NCBI RefSeq assembly: GCF_001708305.1
Contig: NZ_CP016953.1
Span: 2,065,501-2,129,500, forward strand
DNA length: 64,000 nt
Source of the DNA: Streptococcus himalayensis
Lineage (GTDB): Bacteria; Bacillota; Bacilli; Lactobacillales; Streptococcaceae
Reading direction: 5' to 3'
Part shown: positions 21,562 through 31,449 of the stretch, piece after piece
How the letters are laid out: each line of letters opens with the position of its first letter
Position numbering within the stretch: the stretch's first letter is position 1
The notes under the pieces: model-generated
What the model saw: the letters and a program-made list of their open reading frames with translations, nothing else
Database searches by the model: none
What the model was told of the DNA's origin: nothing
Position numbers and translations under genes: made by a program

Positions 21562-23145
21562 TTATGGTAAGGATTTAGACCTGATACTACCATCAGGCAT
21601 AACTCTTACTAATAAACTATCATATCCGTTCATATTAATAGTATCTGCCAAATCAGCTCCAACAGCATCATCCAGTCGATTTTTTATCCAATCATATCCC
21701 ATCTGAGGACCATCTTGGGTTTTTCCTAATTGCGCAGTATTATACTTAGCTTCTGCTACAACATATGTATCTGTACCCTTATGATAGTAAACACCATCAA
21801 TTCCCTGATGCCCTTTAGCATCAATACTAGTTACTCGATCTGTACTTACCCTTGTATATCCCCTCTCTTCCATATAGCGATCCATTTTCATCTCACCATA
21901 ATTTCCCTTCTGAGCGTTGGTTTTCAGAGGTGTAGTACCATTTTCTACATTATGGATAGCTTTAATAGTTCCTTCACGACGAAGATGTTCATCAAAATTA
22001 GAACTATCTCTGGCTTTTTTACTTGCATCAATATTCGCAAGAACTCTCTGACGCATGTCTTTAGGAGATTCAACAGTTGCTGATGGTTTGGTATTCTTAA
22101 CCGATACATCTCCAGACTTCGGCTTGTTCTTCGGTACATCCGCTTTGGCAGATTTCTTACTTGAAACACTGCCTGAGCCATTGGTAATGAGATTGAGACC
22201 ATAGTCTGTCACGACATTCTTAAGAGAAATTGGATTCCCTGTCGCAACGGAGATACCCGTATCTATAACGGTCTCAACACCAGCTTCAACACCCGCCTTC
22301 GCAACATGACGAACGGTCTGGTTGGCAATATTTTGTGTCACATTAGCGGCCACATTGGCACCAGCTCCAATAAATTGACCACCAACAAAACCTGTAATAG
22401 CTCCTAGTCCTGCTCCTTTGGCAATAGAACCAACCAAGGCCCAACCACGTTGCCCTGAGCTATAGGCATCATAGCCAGACATAATGGCTCCAGAAGCCGC
22501 ACCGCCAATCGCCATTGCGACTGGAGCACCTAGACCACCGGTAGCTACGGTGAGGACAATACCAACACCAATAGCACCAGCTGTGACAGCTACCTTCTTC
22601 CAGTCGATTTTCTTAACGTAGTTGGCAACTTGTTTCTTAACACGTTTAGCTGTTTTACACACATGTGTGTACATTTCCTTAAGAGCTTTACCCCAGTTGC
22701 GGAACATGCTCTTAGCTTCTCGTGTCTTAGGTGTCGTCTTGATTCCTGTTGACTGACTATACTCATCTCGAATATGCTGCTGGCGACGTTGCTCGGCTTG
22801 GGCTCTAGCTTGAGCCTGTTGTTGCTGAGCATAGGCATGACTGCTACTTGGAGAGTGGTATCCTCCACCATAACTGCCTGATGAGGCCTGGTAACTTGGT
22901 GCAGAGTGATAGTTATTCCACTGCTGAACTGCCCAGTTCTTGACATGGTTAACTTGAGTACCAACCCAGTTAACCGCCTGACTGACCTTGTTGCCTACCC
23001 AATTAACCGCATGAAAGGCTGCACTCTTAACTGCATTCCAAATATTAGACGCAACTGTCTTAACTGCATTCCAAGTATTAGACGCAACTGTCTTGACTGT
23101 ATTCCAAGCACTGCTTGCGACTTTCTTAACATTTAATATTTCTAC
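21562..23145 (-). pseudogene. Orphan Rhs C-terminal cassette with PoNe DNase toxin domain (no start codon)
   Basis: The frame is open from 23145 to 21562 but has no ATG, GTG or TTG before ATG 22707, which lacks a ribosome-binding site. Order: repeated W-A-V-K-T-V-A-S helices, the linker shared with the Rhs gene at 23.4-26.1 kb (VNWVGNKVSQAVNWVGTQVN, HIRDEYSQSTGIKTTPKTRE, SMFRNWGKALKEMYTHVC), a glycine-rich pre-toxin domain, the joint KNKPKSGDV, and a C-terminal DNase. The toxin end has GHQGIDGVYYHKGTDTYVV then AEAKYN: Asp ... Glu-x-Lys of the PD-(D/E)XK PoNe fold. It looks like a silent cassette that can recombine onto an active Rhs gene through the shared linker. Confidence 0.8.
23026..23124 (-). 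repeat. Three 33-bp tandem repeats in the orphan cassette
   Basis: Units at 23026, 23059 and 23092 (CTTAACTGCATTCCAA...GCAACTGT); units 1 and 2 are nearly identical and unit 3 diverged. They encode 11-residue amphipathic blocks (VKTVASNTWNA) on the minus strand, so they expand or shrink the helical linker before the toxin. Confidence 0.8.
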
Positions 23146-23168
23146 TTACTTGAAATAAATTGGAGAAA

Positions 23169-23375
23169 CTAACAGTACAGCCCAAAAATATCTTTTAGTT
23201 TTTGATAATCATTTTTTGTTAATGATTTGAATTTTTTTTTATCTATTTCGTATATTGCTGCCTTCCACGAGCCTGATTCAACTAAATCTAAAATTATTTT
23301 TTTTTCTTCGGCTCCATTAATATAGTCATTTAAAATATTTAATAGAATATTTTCTGCTTCTGTGTAACTCAACAT
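23169..23375 (-). CDS. Probable immunity protein of the Rhs-tip toxin (68 aa)
   Basis: A small helical protein (SYTEAENILLNILNDYINGA ... KFKSLTKNDYQKLKDIFGLY) starting four bases after the Rhs stop, with AGGAGAT ribosome-binding site inside the Rhs end. Size and position are those of polymorphic-toxin immunity genes. No family is recognised, so the role is inferred from context. Confidence 0.6.
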   Translation of the reverse strand: MLSYTEAENILLNILNDYINGAEEKKIILDLVESGSWKAAIYEIDKKKFKSLTKNDYQKLKDIFGLYC

Positions 23376-23379
23376 TAAA

Positions 23380-26190
23380 TCAATCTCCTATTATTGCTAC
23401 ATCTCTGAAGTTAATATTTTTCGCCTTATCTGTAATTAACTGAGGATAACCTCCTGTACCAAATTCAGGATATACCTTAGTTAAGGGTTCTAATGTTTCA
23501 CCTGCTTTATCGCCATAAGCCCTTGGCACTCTCACATTATCAAATATTTGTAGAGTATCAAATTCACCACGAAGTTTAGTATCACTCCAATCAGGGGCAA
23601 TCTGGTAGGCATCTTGAACTTGCTTAGCTGAATCGAATCTTGTAAATCCTATATATCCTCCCGGTGCCTGCATTGATTTCACTGTCTGATCTGCATATTG
23701 AGAATTCATATAACGATAGCCAGTAGCTGGCAAAGTAGTTCCATCTGGTCCTACATAAAAATCTGTCTTAGGTGTAGATTTAGGTTCTGGTAATGCAAGT
23801 GGTTTACTTGTCGGCCCAGGCAATGCTAATTGCTGAACAGGTGTCACATCCTTAAGAGGTTTCGTGACTGGTACATCCCCAGACTTGGGCTTATTCTTAG
23901 CTACATCTGCTTTAGGACCTTTAGAAGCTCGAACGGAAATACCTTCTGAAATCGCATTGATCGCAAAGCTAGCCGCAATGCTTCCAGGAGTGACTTTTCC
24001 GCCCTGGGTCGCATCCACAATCGTATCTGTTGCGGTTTCACCCACAGTATCTACCACATGACGTGCAAGAGGATTTGCAACGGATGAAGTCGCACTACCA
24101 AATCCTCCAAGTAAGCCACCTGTCAATCCGCCTGTGAATGCACCATTGATAGCACCATTAACAGTATTGTTGAGGATGTCACCTGGCTTCTGTCCAGAAA
24201 GGACGCCCGAGGTTAAGGCATGTACGCCTCCTCCTGCGGCTCCACTGACAGCTCCAACTGCTACACCCGTGGCTACTGCTGCTCCAAAACCGGTTAGTCC
24301 AGTAGCTCCTACTAGCCCCGCAACAACTGGTGCTGCTGCTCCTGCTGTCGCCACAGTAACCGCTACTGCTGCAACAGTCGCTACTGCCGCAATACCGACT
24401 TTCTTCCAGTCTACTTTTTTCAGGAATTGAACGGTATCATTTTTTATCCGCTTCGCAGTTGTACAAACATGTGTGTACATTTCTTTCAGTGCCTTACCCC
24501 AGTTTCTAAACATACTCTGAGCTTCGCGAGTTTTCGGAGTTGTTTTTAGACCAGTAGCTTGGGTATATTCATCTCGAATATGTTGTTGACGACGTGCCTC
24601 AGCTTGCGCTTGAGCCTGCGCTTGTTGCTGGGAAGCATAGGAAGAAGCGCTTGGATAATAGGCTTGTGGTCCCGATGCTTGATAACTTACTCCTCGTTGT
24701 TGATAGTTATTCCACTGCTGAGCTGCCCAGTTCGTAGCCTTGTTAACCTGAGTACCAACCCAGTTAGCTGCTTGGCTTACCTTATTGCCGACCCAATTGA
24801 CAACATTTCTACCAAAATTAACAGCTGACTTAGCCACATTTCCTACAAAGGTTGTCGCTCTATTGTAAAGGTTCTTCACACCGTTCCAAGCTTTTTTAGC
24901 GCCGTTGATAAGTCCTTTCAAGAAATGCCCACTTGGGTCGGTGTAGTTGACGGGGTTATTATGGACATAGGCATAGCGGTTCTGGCTAAGTGGGGCTGTT
25001 ACTTCACCTTGGTAGCTGTCTTCTGTCAGGAAGGTACCCGCATGACTATCATAATACCTTGCCCGTAAATAGTCAAGTCCTGTACTGTCTCTCGCTTCAC
25101 CATTGTAGGCATAAGGATTGCCTGTCTCGTCTGTGCTCTTCTTAGTAGAACCATAGAGCTGGTAGCTACTTGAAGCAACGGCCTTACCGTCTTGAGTTAG
25201 ACCTGTCACTGACCCTGACTGGTTGGTCAGATATTGGTAAGATTTGTTGGTCTGGTTGTTCAGGTACGAGGTTCGTCCATGACCATAGCTATAGGTCTCC
25301 CGAGCTTTCAAATCATGGTCGTAGGTTTGAAGAACCTCTGTATGTTCCCGATTGACATCATTGACATAGTTATGCTCTTCGTAGTATTTGTAGGTATCCT
25401 CTCGTGTGGTGTACGGAATCAAGACATCCTTCACTTCGGAGGCATAGGTCACATCTCCCTCTCCCGGTAGATTGCCGAGAGATGGTGGGTTAACGACAAG
25501 CCCATCCTTCGTTGCTCTATCTTTTGCGACCTTTTGGTGATAAGCACTTGACACATCGTCAAAGATACTATGCCAGATAGAACCAACCGTTTGTGGGAAA
25601 CTAGACAGGGCTTGAAGAACATTTTGACTAAAGCCATACCAGAAGAGAGAGTTTTCCTCACCGTTCGGACTCGTCTTAGGAGATTTGCGACTGTTAGTCG
25701 TCTTTTGATCATTCTCTTTTATTCTAAAGAGCTGATAGGTGTTCTTACCTTCCTTACGACTAGCGGTAAACACTCGGTTATCATCCCCATCATAGAGGGC
25801 TGCCATGAGAAGCCCATCCTTGTCCTTCACGGCAAGGAGACGGTTTTCTGTATCGTAGATATACTCTAATTTCTCGTTATTCTTTTCTTGTGCAATTCGA
25901 TTGCCATTCTTGTCATAGCTGTAGCTAATGATGCCTTCTGAACCTTCTAGCTTGATCAAGCGATTGTTGTCATCGTAGCTAAAGGTGGTTTTCTCTTCTT
26001 TCCCGTCTACCGTTTCGGTACTTGTGAGTTTATTGCCCGCAAGGTCATAGGTGTAAGAGAGGCTAGAGAGTTCCTCACCAGCCTTAGTAGATACCATCAT
26101 GGTCTCTACTTGGCCCAACGTATCATAGGTGTAGCTATGGACAAGAGTCTCACCATCTTGCGTGATGGTTTCTTTGGTAATGTAATTCCC
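23380..26190 (-). pseudogene. 5'-truncated Rhs/YD-repeat protein with C-terminal toxin (possible TreTu-like ADP-ribosyltransferase)
   Basis: The open frame begins at a stop near 26191 and no ATG precedes it; what remains is about 935 residues of an Rhs protein normally over 2000. Visible: YD repeats (YTYDLAGNKLTSTE, FSYDDNNRLIKLEG, YSYDKNGNRI), the core end signature YLRARYYDSHAGTFLTED, a helical linker, Gly/Ala-rich pre-toxin segment, joint KNKPKSGDV, and a final ~120-residue toxin domain (TGYRYMNSQYADQTVKSM ... GYIGFTRFDSAKQVQ ... PLTKVYPEFGTGGYPQLIT). The toxin domain resembles ADP-ribosylating TreTu-type domains, with low certainty. Loss of the N-terminus and secretion region suggests a relic or donor cassette. 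Confidence 0.75.
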
Positions 26191-28053
26191 ATCTCTTTAA
26201 GTTTTTGGTTACATTCATCGACAGTTAGATGGTAGCAGTTTCTTAATAACATTTTGTAAACACCATGAAAAACAATGGTATCATCAAACTTACAATTACT
26301 CTTATCAATAAGGTCGAAACTGAATGTAGGATATAATTTTAAGCCAATACAAATGGCCATAAGTCTACCTAATGTCTTTTGGTATTCCTTATCGTTTTCC
26401 ATACGCTGAATAGTGGAAACACTAACAGTTGAGTGTTCTTCCAACTTCTCTCGTGTGAAATTTCTACGTTTGCGATGATACACCATTGTCCCACAAAAAT
26501 TCCCTGGTAGCTGTTCCATTACCTCAGCAATCTTTGTATATACTTCCGCAGTATACTCTGGCACATTTCCAAGTATTTCCTGACTTATGAGGCATTCTGA
26601 AAAATCAACTTTAATCTTAAGTTCGGGATCACTCCCTCTATACATAATATAATCGTTGAAATCTTTGTACGATAAAGTTCCATCGGTTTGATATCGAACA
26701 TCAAATGTTAAACAGCATTCATCCATATGTTCGTATCCATAATCAGTCATCTGGTAAATACCTAAATCAACCATCTCTACATACTTTTCATTATTCAAAC
26801 AAAAGTGGGAGTCAACATATACAAAACGCTCTGTATTCATCAAATCCTTAAATTTAGTATTAGTCGCATTAAGCATACAGGCATTATTGAAAGAAATAGT
26901 GAACGTTTGACCTTTATTCAATGCCCCCAACTTCAAAAGCATAACTTCTGATGTATTCATTGCCTACGTAATTGTAAGTACCTTCAAATTCACTATAGCC
27001 TAGTTGTAATAACCGAATCTTCACAGCCAACCGTGATACTTGGAAGAATTCTGCCAGATCATCAATTACTTGTTCAAACATCAGAGCTTTTTTCTCCTGT
27101 TCAAACTCTAATGAGTATTTGACAAAAGACTCTTGAACCATCTGCTTAGTTGCTTTCTTTGGCATTAAAATTCTAGCAGCAATACCATTTGCTTGCCACT
27201 CCATCCAATCGTAATCACTCCAAGTAGACGAAGATAATGATGATCTATCACTTTTACTACTACTCAAACGGTGATTATCATCAAAGAGCATCTTATATTC
27301 ATTGTGATAGCGATGAAGTAGCCAGTGAACGGATTCATGAACAACCGTATTATTATAGCTTCCTTGATTCCGTAAACAAATTACATCGGGGTCTACAAGA
27401 ATAGTCTTTTTTCTAATCAACTTAGTTTCTGGGATATCCGAATCATAAAATACAACTTCGGTATCTTTAAATACCATCTCACCAAAAACGGAGCTGTCTT
27501 TTGTTAGTCTCCCTTCAACTTTCGTTAATCCAATATTTGCTAGGTACTCATCAATTGGAAGTGACATCGGAACTTGTAGTGCATCAGGATAGTATTGTTT
27601 TAGTATCTCCTCAGCAATGTCATCCAATTCCTTTGCTTTTATATAAGGGACAAATTCAGGACTTAAACCTAAATTAGATCTATCATAATCGGAAGATTCA
27701 AATGGGACAACGCTCATTATTTTAAAATCATGAATGCCTTGTTTTAATTTGTACATAACTTTGACTCGTAACCAAATATTACTACTGTCAGATTCATAAC
27801 CATATTTAGTGTACCCCTTTATTTCAATGTTTGCAATAACCTGAAGGTCTGAAATAATAAATTTATCTTGAACTTTTCTAGATAAAACCTTTTTGATAGA
27901 AAAATCATCCAGTTTCATATAATTCGGGTCTATTATAGTGTGTGACTTAACTGATAAGCTTGCTTTATTAGAATAGATAAAACTATCTATTGCTTTAAAT
28001 ATAATGTTATAAAAATTAGATTCAAGTAATTTTTCAAATGAGATATTTGGCAT
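26106..28053 (-). pseudogene. Second ImmA/IrrE-like metallopeptidase, frameshifted and fused at its end to Rhs DNA
   Basis: Collinear with the intact 596-residue gene at 17.9-19.7 kb. The 5' part (28053-26914; ATG chosen for GGAGGTAAAT) carries NTVVHESVHWLLHRYH, the HExxH motif. The 3' part (to 26106) carries the regulatory domain (FTREKLEEHSTVSVSTIQRM). The frames part at a GGGGG run near 26930; four G restore SYAFEVGALNKGQTF, matching the intact copy. The last ~25 codons after KEMGIT are Rhs sequence read out of frame, so the natural end was replaced by the Rhs fragment at a short GATGGGAAT overlap. Confidence 0.78.
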
Positions 28054-28194
28054 ATTTACCTCCAAAAAACTTTTTAAAACCATTATACTATAAAATTTTC
28101 AGCATGAAGTCGTTTATCTAATGGCATATTTTATTAGAAACAAGTGATTTTTTGCTTTAAATCTTACAAGAAGTGTCTTGTCATAGTCCATTAT

Positions 28195-28230
28195 TAATTG
28201 TTTTTGATATAAAAATTGTGATATAATTAT
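28195..28230 (+). promoter_or_regulatory. Promoter of the restriction-endonuclease genes
   Basis: TTGTTT followed after 18 bases by TATAAT (ends near 28227), then AATCAGGAGATAG as ribosome-binding site before ATG 28257. Reasonable sigma-A promoter for the rightward restriction genes. Confidence 0.5.
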
Positions 28231-28256
28231 ATTGGTTAAAATCAGGAGATAGATTT

Positions 28257-28952
28257 ATGTTGAAAAACTTGAGAAAATTTCTACTAACTCAGCTTCCAAT
28301 TAAGATAAGTCAAGGTAATTATTCATCATATAGTACATTTGGTAAAGATATAGAGGACGACATTTCTGACTTAATAGAACAATATCTAACCCAAAAAAAC
28401 ATTACTTATAGAGCAATTAGAGCTGAGACTAAAAATGATTTTCCAGACTTAGAGTTAACACTAAAAAATACCAGCTTTGCTATTGAGTATAAATCAGGCT
28501 GCTACGAGAAGGAGGGGAAAAAAAGTAGTGGCCCAGCTAATGATTTAGGAACATTAAATTCTTTTCCATCCCATATTAAAGAATTTGGAGACAGAATTAT
28601 ATGTATTTATTTAAAATACTCAATTAACCAAAACATAATTAAAATAGATGATATTTATATAGACAACATCTATAAGTTTGTGGGTAAAAATAAAGACAAA
28701 CACAAGTTAATTTTAAAATATAGGTTAAAAGATGGGAATTTACGACCTAAAAACTGGAATGACTTCGATAATCAAACATACTATTTTAAAACACTAGATA
28801 GCTTTAAAAATGCTTTAGCACTTACAAACATACACCGCTCTCGTCAGCTTACCCTAAATAACTTAGAAAAGTTGAATCTCAAAGAATTACTAGAATGTAA
28901 AAGAAAAATAAACTTACTAATTTCAAGTAAAAAAAAGAAAAAACATACCTAG
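28257..28952 (+). CDS. Putative PD-(D/E)XK restriction endonuclease
   Basis: A 231-residue protein. The stretch KNDFPDLELTLKNTSFAIEY followed by KSG provides Asp ... Glu-x-Lys, the catalytic core of PD-(D/E)XK nucleases; the C-terminus is very lysine-rich (SSKKKKKHT). It lies 19 bases before an NgoBV-family nuclease gene and beside a C5 methyltransferase. It may be a second nuclease subunit, a nuclease of distinct specificity or a homing-type partner. AT content is higher than in neighbours, suggesting separate acquisition. No specific family recognised. Confidence 0.6.
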   Translation: MLKNLRKFLLTQLPIKISQGNYSSYSTFGKDIEDDISDLIEQYLTQKNITYRAIRAETKNDFPDLELTLKNTSFAIEYKSGCYEKEGKKSSGPANDLGTLNSFPSHIKEFGDRIICIYLKYSINQNIIKIDDIYIDNIYKFVGKNKDKHKLILKYRLKDGNLRPKNWNDFDNQTYYFKTLDSFKNALALTNIHRSRQLTLNNLEKLNLKELLECKRKINLLISSKKKKKHT

Positions 28953-28971
28953 CACTATGAAAGGAACTCCT

Positions 28972-29637
28972 ATGAAAAATATACACACAATTGAGGAATT
29001 ATTTAGTTTAACGCACGAAAAACTAGTTGGTCAGAGTGGTGCGATTTCAATCAACTTTGCTAATAGAACTCACGTATACTCTGGCAATGATGTTATCGGT
29101 AACTGTCTTCAAGAATGGCTTCCAAGCTGGTTTTCTTTCTTAGGAGTCGATATTCAGGCTGGAGAGCATACTCAAGAATTTCCAGATTTTGTGGCAAATT
29201 TTGATGGTATCTCTTATGATGTTGAGGTAAAAGCTTGGAATGTGAATAATGCACCTGCGTTTGACTTAGCTAATTTTTTTAGTTTCCTTGATACAACTTA
29301 CAATGAACCCGGAAAATTAAACGCTCATTATTTCATTCTTGGTTATCGTCCAGCTACCGATGGATTCTCCCAAGGTTTTCAACTTGAAAAAGTCTATTTG
29401 AAGCATATTTGGGAAATTACTAACCCTTCTAGAAATTATTCCATCGGATTACAGGTGAAACGAGGTATTCCTTATGCTATGCGCCCTTGTAATTTTTACA
29501 GAAATGAAGACAAACATTTCTCTGATATTTTTGAATTTGTTAGCGCAGTGACTGATGCATTTAAGGAATTTGAATTAGCAGCCGACTTACCTTTTACTCC
29601 TGAAGAATGGTATGATAGAGTTATGAGTTATCTCTAA
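28972..29637 (+). CDS. Type II restriction endonuclease, NgoBV family
   Basis: A 221-residue enzyme with the NgoBV/NlaIV-family pattern: DVIGNCLQEWLPSWFSFLGV, then EFPDFVANFDGISYDVEVKA (Asp ... Glu-x-Lys core), FDLANFFSF, HYFILGYRP and LKHIWEIT. Known members cut GGNNCC; this specificity is a family-based guess here. I chose ATG 28972, five bases after AAGGAACT, over the in-frame ATG 28957. It is convergent with the C5 methyltransferase that should protect the host. Confidence 0.78.
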   Translation: MKNIHTIEELFSLTHEKLVGQSGAISINFANRTHVYSGNDVIGNCLQEWLPSWFSFLGVDIQAGEHTQEFPDFVANFDGISYDVEVKAWNVNNAPAFDLANFFSFLDTTYNEPGKLNAHYFILGYRPATDGFSQGFQLEKVYLKHIWEITNPSRNYSIGLQVKRGIPYAMRPCNFYRNEDKHFSDIFEFVSAVTDAFKEFELAADLPFTPEEWYDRVMSYL

Positions 29638-29700
29638 TTCAACACGAAAAAGCCAGCTAAAAGTTTAAGATAAAATTATTTAAAAAATCTATTAATTAAG

Positions 29701-29748
29701 AAGTCGCATGAATCCCGTCGTTTTAAGACGTCAGAATTCATGCGACTT
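29701..29748. terminator. Bidirectional terminator between restriction and modification genes
   Basis: AAGTCGCATGAAT / ATTCATGCGACTT, a 13-bp perfect stem with a 22-base loop, followed by TTTATTT. It ends both convergent transcripts. Confidence 0.85.
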
Positions 29749-29765
29749 TATTTAATCAGTGGAAT

Positions 29766-31220
29766 TTATAAGTAGGATTTCAGTAATTTAATCGAAACTT
29801 CTTTAATCACTGGTACACAAACGGTGTTGCCTAACAAGTCAAATGCTTCGCTAGCTTTCAAAAAATCTAAGCTATAAGTTTCAGGAAATCCAAAAAGTCG
29901 GAGTCCTTCTTTGACCGTGAGAGATCTAATTCCTCCATCCACGGGTACTGCTAATTTATGAACATCTGTCGCAACTAAAGTCGGAGTCACATCATAAGGC
30001 GACAATATCTTTGTAAATTCAAATGACAACTTTCCTGTCACAATATTATAACCCTTTTCTAGCGTAGTATCTGGTACTCGTTTCCCATTGACCAATTTTT
30101 TAGGATGCTCATATGTTAAATAACCCTTTTCTACTAAGTCTTCCAACATAGTACCGAGATCCATGTGTTTATAGAAACTAGAAATCATTGTTTGAGTCAA
30201 AGGCATACCATCCATCCAATCAATTCCAATAATCTCAGCCCATTTTTTATTACGTCTTTGCTTCAATAACACTTCCAAGAGTTCTGATTGTTCTTCTGAG
30301 ATCTCTCCCTTTAGTCCTATATCCCAGCTGTGAATATTATTTTTTCCCCCACGTTTATCTTTAATAGCTTTTCCATATACATCACTTAATTTATAATGAC
30401 TTAGCAATTTTTCTGAAAAAGATGAACTGACTGGAGGGGTATCTATGTCAATAATATCAGCTAAAACTGATGAAGAATAGTTAAAATTTGTTAAAGGCTC
30501 AACACTTTTATTTTTTAAACCAATTATATAAATTCTCTTTCTCGACTGTGCTAATCCAAAATCCTTACCATTAAGTACTTTGTACTGAATATTATATCCA
30601 AGATCTGATAAAGTTCTAGTAATAACTTTGAAAGTATTTCCTTTATCATGGCTAACCAAGCCTTCTACATTTTCTAACACAAAACCTACAGGCTGCTTCT
30701 CTAGTAAAATTTTAGCTATATCAAAAAATAATGTTCCTCTTGTATCTTGAAAACCTAAACCTAAACCAGCTTGTGAAAAGGCTTGGCAAGGAAATCCTGC
30801 TAAAAGAAAATCGAAATTAGGTATACTTGAGGGGGAAATTTTAGTAACATCACACTGCGGGTTATGTCCAAAATTTGATTCGTATGCTTTGATCGCAGCA
30901 GGCTTTATATCGCTTGAAAACACACACTTTCCCACAAGCCCGAACTCTGATAGAGCCTGCTCAAAGCCTATTCGAATCCCGCCAAGGCCACTAAACAAAT
31001 CTATAAACCTTACTTCATTTGATTTAGTATGTAAAGTTTCATGAATATTTTCTACTCCAATGCTGATTAACTCTCTGCATTTTTGAGAAAAATTGGAACT
31101 ATTTGGAAGTGGCAAGTTGTCAATAATACTCACCTCCTCCTCACTTAAATATACTGTATAAGGTCTTCTCTTATTTTCCTGTGCTTTTCTACCAGCACCC
31201 TCTCGAACGCCACCATGCAT
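29766..31220 (-). CDS. C5-cytosine DNA methyltransferase with N-terminal DNA-binding domain
   Basis: A 484-residue modification enzyme. Residues 1-70 (GGVREGAGRK, then PYTVYLSEEEVSIIDNLPL) look like a small ribbon-helix-helix or helix-turn-helix domain, which in such methyltransferases represses its own promoter. Motif I is FIDLFSGLGGIRIGF, motif IV GFPCQAFSQAG with catalytic Cys, motif VI FVLENVEGLV, motif VIII DFGLAQSRKRIYIIG, motif X LLGNTVCVPV. All are complete. ATG 31220 has GGAGGATTT upstream and is preferred to ATG 31235. It partners the NgoBV-type nuclease; GGNNCC methylation would be expected. Confidence 0.88.
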   Translation of the reverse strand: MHGGVREGAGRKAQENKRRPYTVYLSEEEVSIIDNLPLPNSSNFSQKCRELISIGVENIHETLHTKSNEVRFIDLFSGLGGIRIGFEQALSEFGLVGKCVFSSDIKPAAIKAYESNFGHNPQCDVTKISPSSIPNFDFLLAGFPCQAFSQAGLGLGFQDTRGTLFFDIAKILLEKQPVGFVLENVEGLVSHDKGNTFKVITRTLSDLGYNIQYKVLNGKDFGLAQSRKRIYIIGLKNKSVEPLTNFNYSSSVLADIIDIDTPPVSSSFSEKLLSHYKLSDVYGKAIKDKRGGKNNIHSWDIGLKGEISEEQSELLEVLLKQRRNKKWAEIIGIDWMDGMPLTQTMISSFYKHMDLGTMLEDLVEKGYLTYEHPKKLVNGKRVPDTTLEKGYNIVTGKLSFEFTKILSPYDVTPTLVATDVHKLAVPVDGGIRSLTVKEGLRLFGFPETYSLDFLKASEAFDLLGNTVCVPVIKEVSIKLLKSYL

Positions 31221-31382
31221 AGTGAAATCCTCCATTTCTAATTACATTTTACCATTAGAGCATTGTTTTTTCAAGTTTTTAAAATCCCATTTTTCGAGAA
31301 ATGTAAAACTAAAATTTAGAAGAACGATTATACAACTTTCAACTACTTTATCTTATAATAAACTCTATTGTCGAAATATTTC

Positions 31383-31435
31383 TTGTAAATTTTAAATAAT
31401 CTGATATAATTTTGTTGTTTTATAAAACAACAAAA
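31383..31435 (+). promoter_or_regulatory. Promoter and 26-bp perfect palindromic operator of the second S24 repressor
   Basis: TTGTAA (31383) - 16 bp - TATAAT (31405), then a perfect palindrome at 31410-31435 whose half-site is TTTTGTTGTTTTA. The palindrome starts at the -10 box and covers the transcription start, so it would repress the repressor gene. It differs from the operator of the paralogous gene, so the two systems were probably not cross-reactive. Confidence 0.75.
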
Positions 31436-31449
31436 AGGGGTGTTATACC

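Noticed and set aside
22705..22707. ATG 22707 as a true start of a 381-aa PoNe protein
   Set aside because: It lacks a ribosome-binding site and the shared linker continues in frame for 146 codons upstream, so the unit is better read as a displaced C-terminal cassette.
23026..23124. Three 33-bp repeats considered as a CRISPR array
   Set aside because: Units are directly adjacent without spacers and encode an 11-residue protein repeat in the open cassette frame. No cas genes are in the window.
25170..25470. Open frames antisense to the Rhs gene
   Set aside because: Their sequence is the complement of conserved YD-repeat DNA; no start signals or homology.
26914..26960. Programmed frameshift in the second ImmA-like gene
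   Set aside because: The G-run is not followed by a stimulatory structure I can see, and the partner repressor is also frameshifted, so simple decay is more likely.
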